A stretch of 6,545 bases of DNA from JALVDI01 sp039186435 (lineage in GTDB: Bacteria; Myxococcota_A; Polyangia; Polyangiales; Houyiibacteriaceae). The stretch's first letter is position 1, and each line of letters opens with the position of its first letter. The DNA is taken from assembly GCA_039186435.1 (NCBI GenBank), contig JBCDAA010000466.1, forward strand, positions 1-6,545. Direction: 5' to 3'. A model generated the notes under the pieces. The model had not been told where the DNA came from, did no database searches, and was given only the letters and a program-made list of their open reading frames with translations. Below are positions 6,199 to 6,545 of this stretch, piece after piece. The position numbers and the translations under genes were made by a program.

Positions 6199-6545
6199 GT
6201 GAACCTATTCGGTTGCACCGTAGCGCGCCACCGCCCGGATGCGATCCGACGCCGTCTTCACGACGCGTTCCTCGACCGGTTTTCGCGCCACGAGTTCGCG
6301 GAGTCGTACGCGCTGCGAGGCGGCGTTCGCTTCGCATCCCTTCTTCCGGATGCGCGGCGCCGCGCGCAGGACATCGACCTCGTCGCGCTGCACCCGCTCG
6401 ACGTCGAAAGGCACGTCCGCACGGCGCTGTACGGAACGCAGAACCGGGTGAAGTTCGAGTGCCTCGCAGCGATCCCAACAGCGGACGCAGGACGACCGCT
6501 GGGCGTGCGAATGCACATCGCCGGCGAGACCGGAGGTCGACGGGC
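6199..6545 (+). CDS. AbiEii-type nucleotidyltransferase, N-terminal part, cut by the right edge
   Basis: From the GTG at 6199 the frame stays open for 115 codons to the end of the window. The translation contains SYALRGGVRFASLLP (36-50) followed by RRRAQDIDLVAL (53-64), which fits the nucleotidyltransferase fold of the AbiEii/AbiGii family: a GG motif after a hydrophobic strand, then R-x-x-DxD with Asp58 and Asp60 as metal ligands. Codon use is G/C-rich at third positions like the neighbours. Members of this family include type IV toxin-antitoxin toxins and MenT enzymes that add nucleotides to tRNA, but many stand-alone members have unknown roles. No AbiEi-type antitoxin lies upstream; the next gene left is the divergent radical SAM gene, so a partner could only be downstream. 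An in-frame TTG at 6181 is an alternative start and would overlap the divergent gene. No Shine-Dalgarno sequence. The C-terminal substrate-binding part is not in the window. Confidence 0.65.
   Translation, partial: MNLFGCTVARHRPDAIRRRLHDAFLDRFSRHEFAESYALRGGVRFASLLPDARRRAQDIDLVALHPLDVERHVRTALYGTQNRVKFECLAAIPTADAGRPLGVRMHIAGETGGRR

Noticed and set aside
6239..6451. A 70-codon ATG-started frame near the right edge
   Set aside because: It is a +1 shadow of the longer open frame from 6199, which carries the nucleotidyltransferase motifs.

Overview
The window is GC-rich (about two thirds G+C by eye) and gene-dense. It looks like a chromosomal segment of a deltaproteobacterial or myxobacterial (Myxococcota-like) organism. 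The main pointer is the eukaryotic-type Ser/Thr kinase with an N-terminal zinc ribbon, one membrane segment, a Pro-rich stretch and a PEGA-like C-terminal domain, an architecture common in that group. Frequent GTG starts and weak or absent Shine-Dalgarno sequences fit. The species cannot be named from this sequence.

Layout: (1) 1-798 (+), the 3' end of a mutS2-like gene cut by the left edge. (2) 800-2431 (-), a membrane Ser/Thr protein kinase that converges on mutS2 with one base between the two stop codons. (3) 2432-2679, a divergent intergenic region with a good sigma70-type promoter for the kinase and a 15-bp direct repeat in its leader. (4) 2680-4404 (+) mutL and 4401-5318 (+) miaA, overlapping by 4 bases as a translationally coupled pair; mutL-miaA is a widely conserved gene order. 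(5) 5299-6192 (-), a short radical SAM protein of RlmN/Cfr type whose 3' end overlaps that of miaA by 20 bp. (6) 6199-6545 (+), the start of a gene cut by the right edge that looks like an AbiEii-type nucleotidyltransferase, its GTG only 6 bp from the divergent GTG of the radical SAM gene.

How the genes relate: mutS2 and mutL are MutS/MutL-family DNA or translation quality-control genes. MiaA prenylates tRNA A37. The RlmN-like protein belongs to a family that methylates adenine C2 in 23S rRNA and in tRNA A37. AbiEii/MenT-type nucleotidyltransferases can modify tRNA. The right half may therefore be an RNA-modification neighbourhood; that link is inference.

The points most worth a second look are the RlmN-like enzyme (methyl-carrier Cys kept, second catalytic Cys replaced by Tyr, N-terminal domain missing), its back-to-back arrangement with the AbiEii-like gene over a small palindrome, and a MutL whose C-terminal endonuclease motifs appear to be missing in a non-gammaproteobacterial setting. 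No tRNA, rRNA, CRISPR, insertion sequence or convincing rho-independent terminator was seen.
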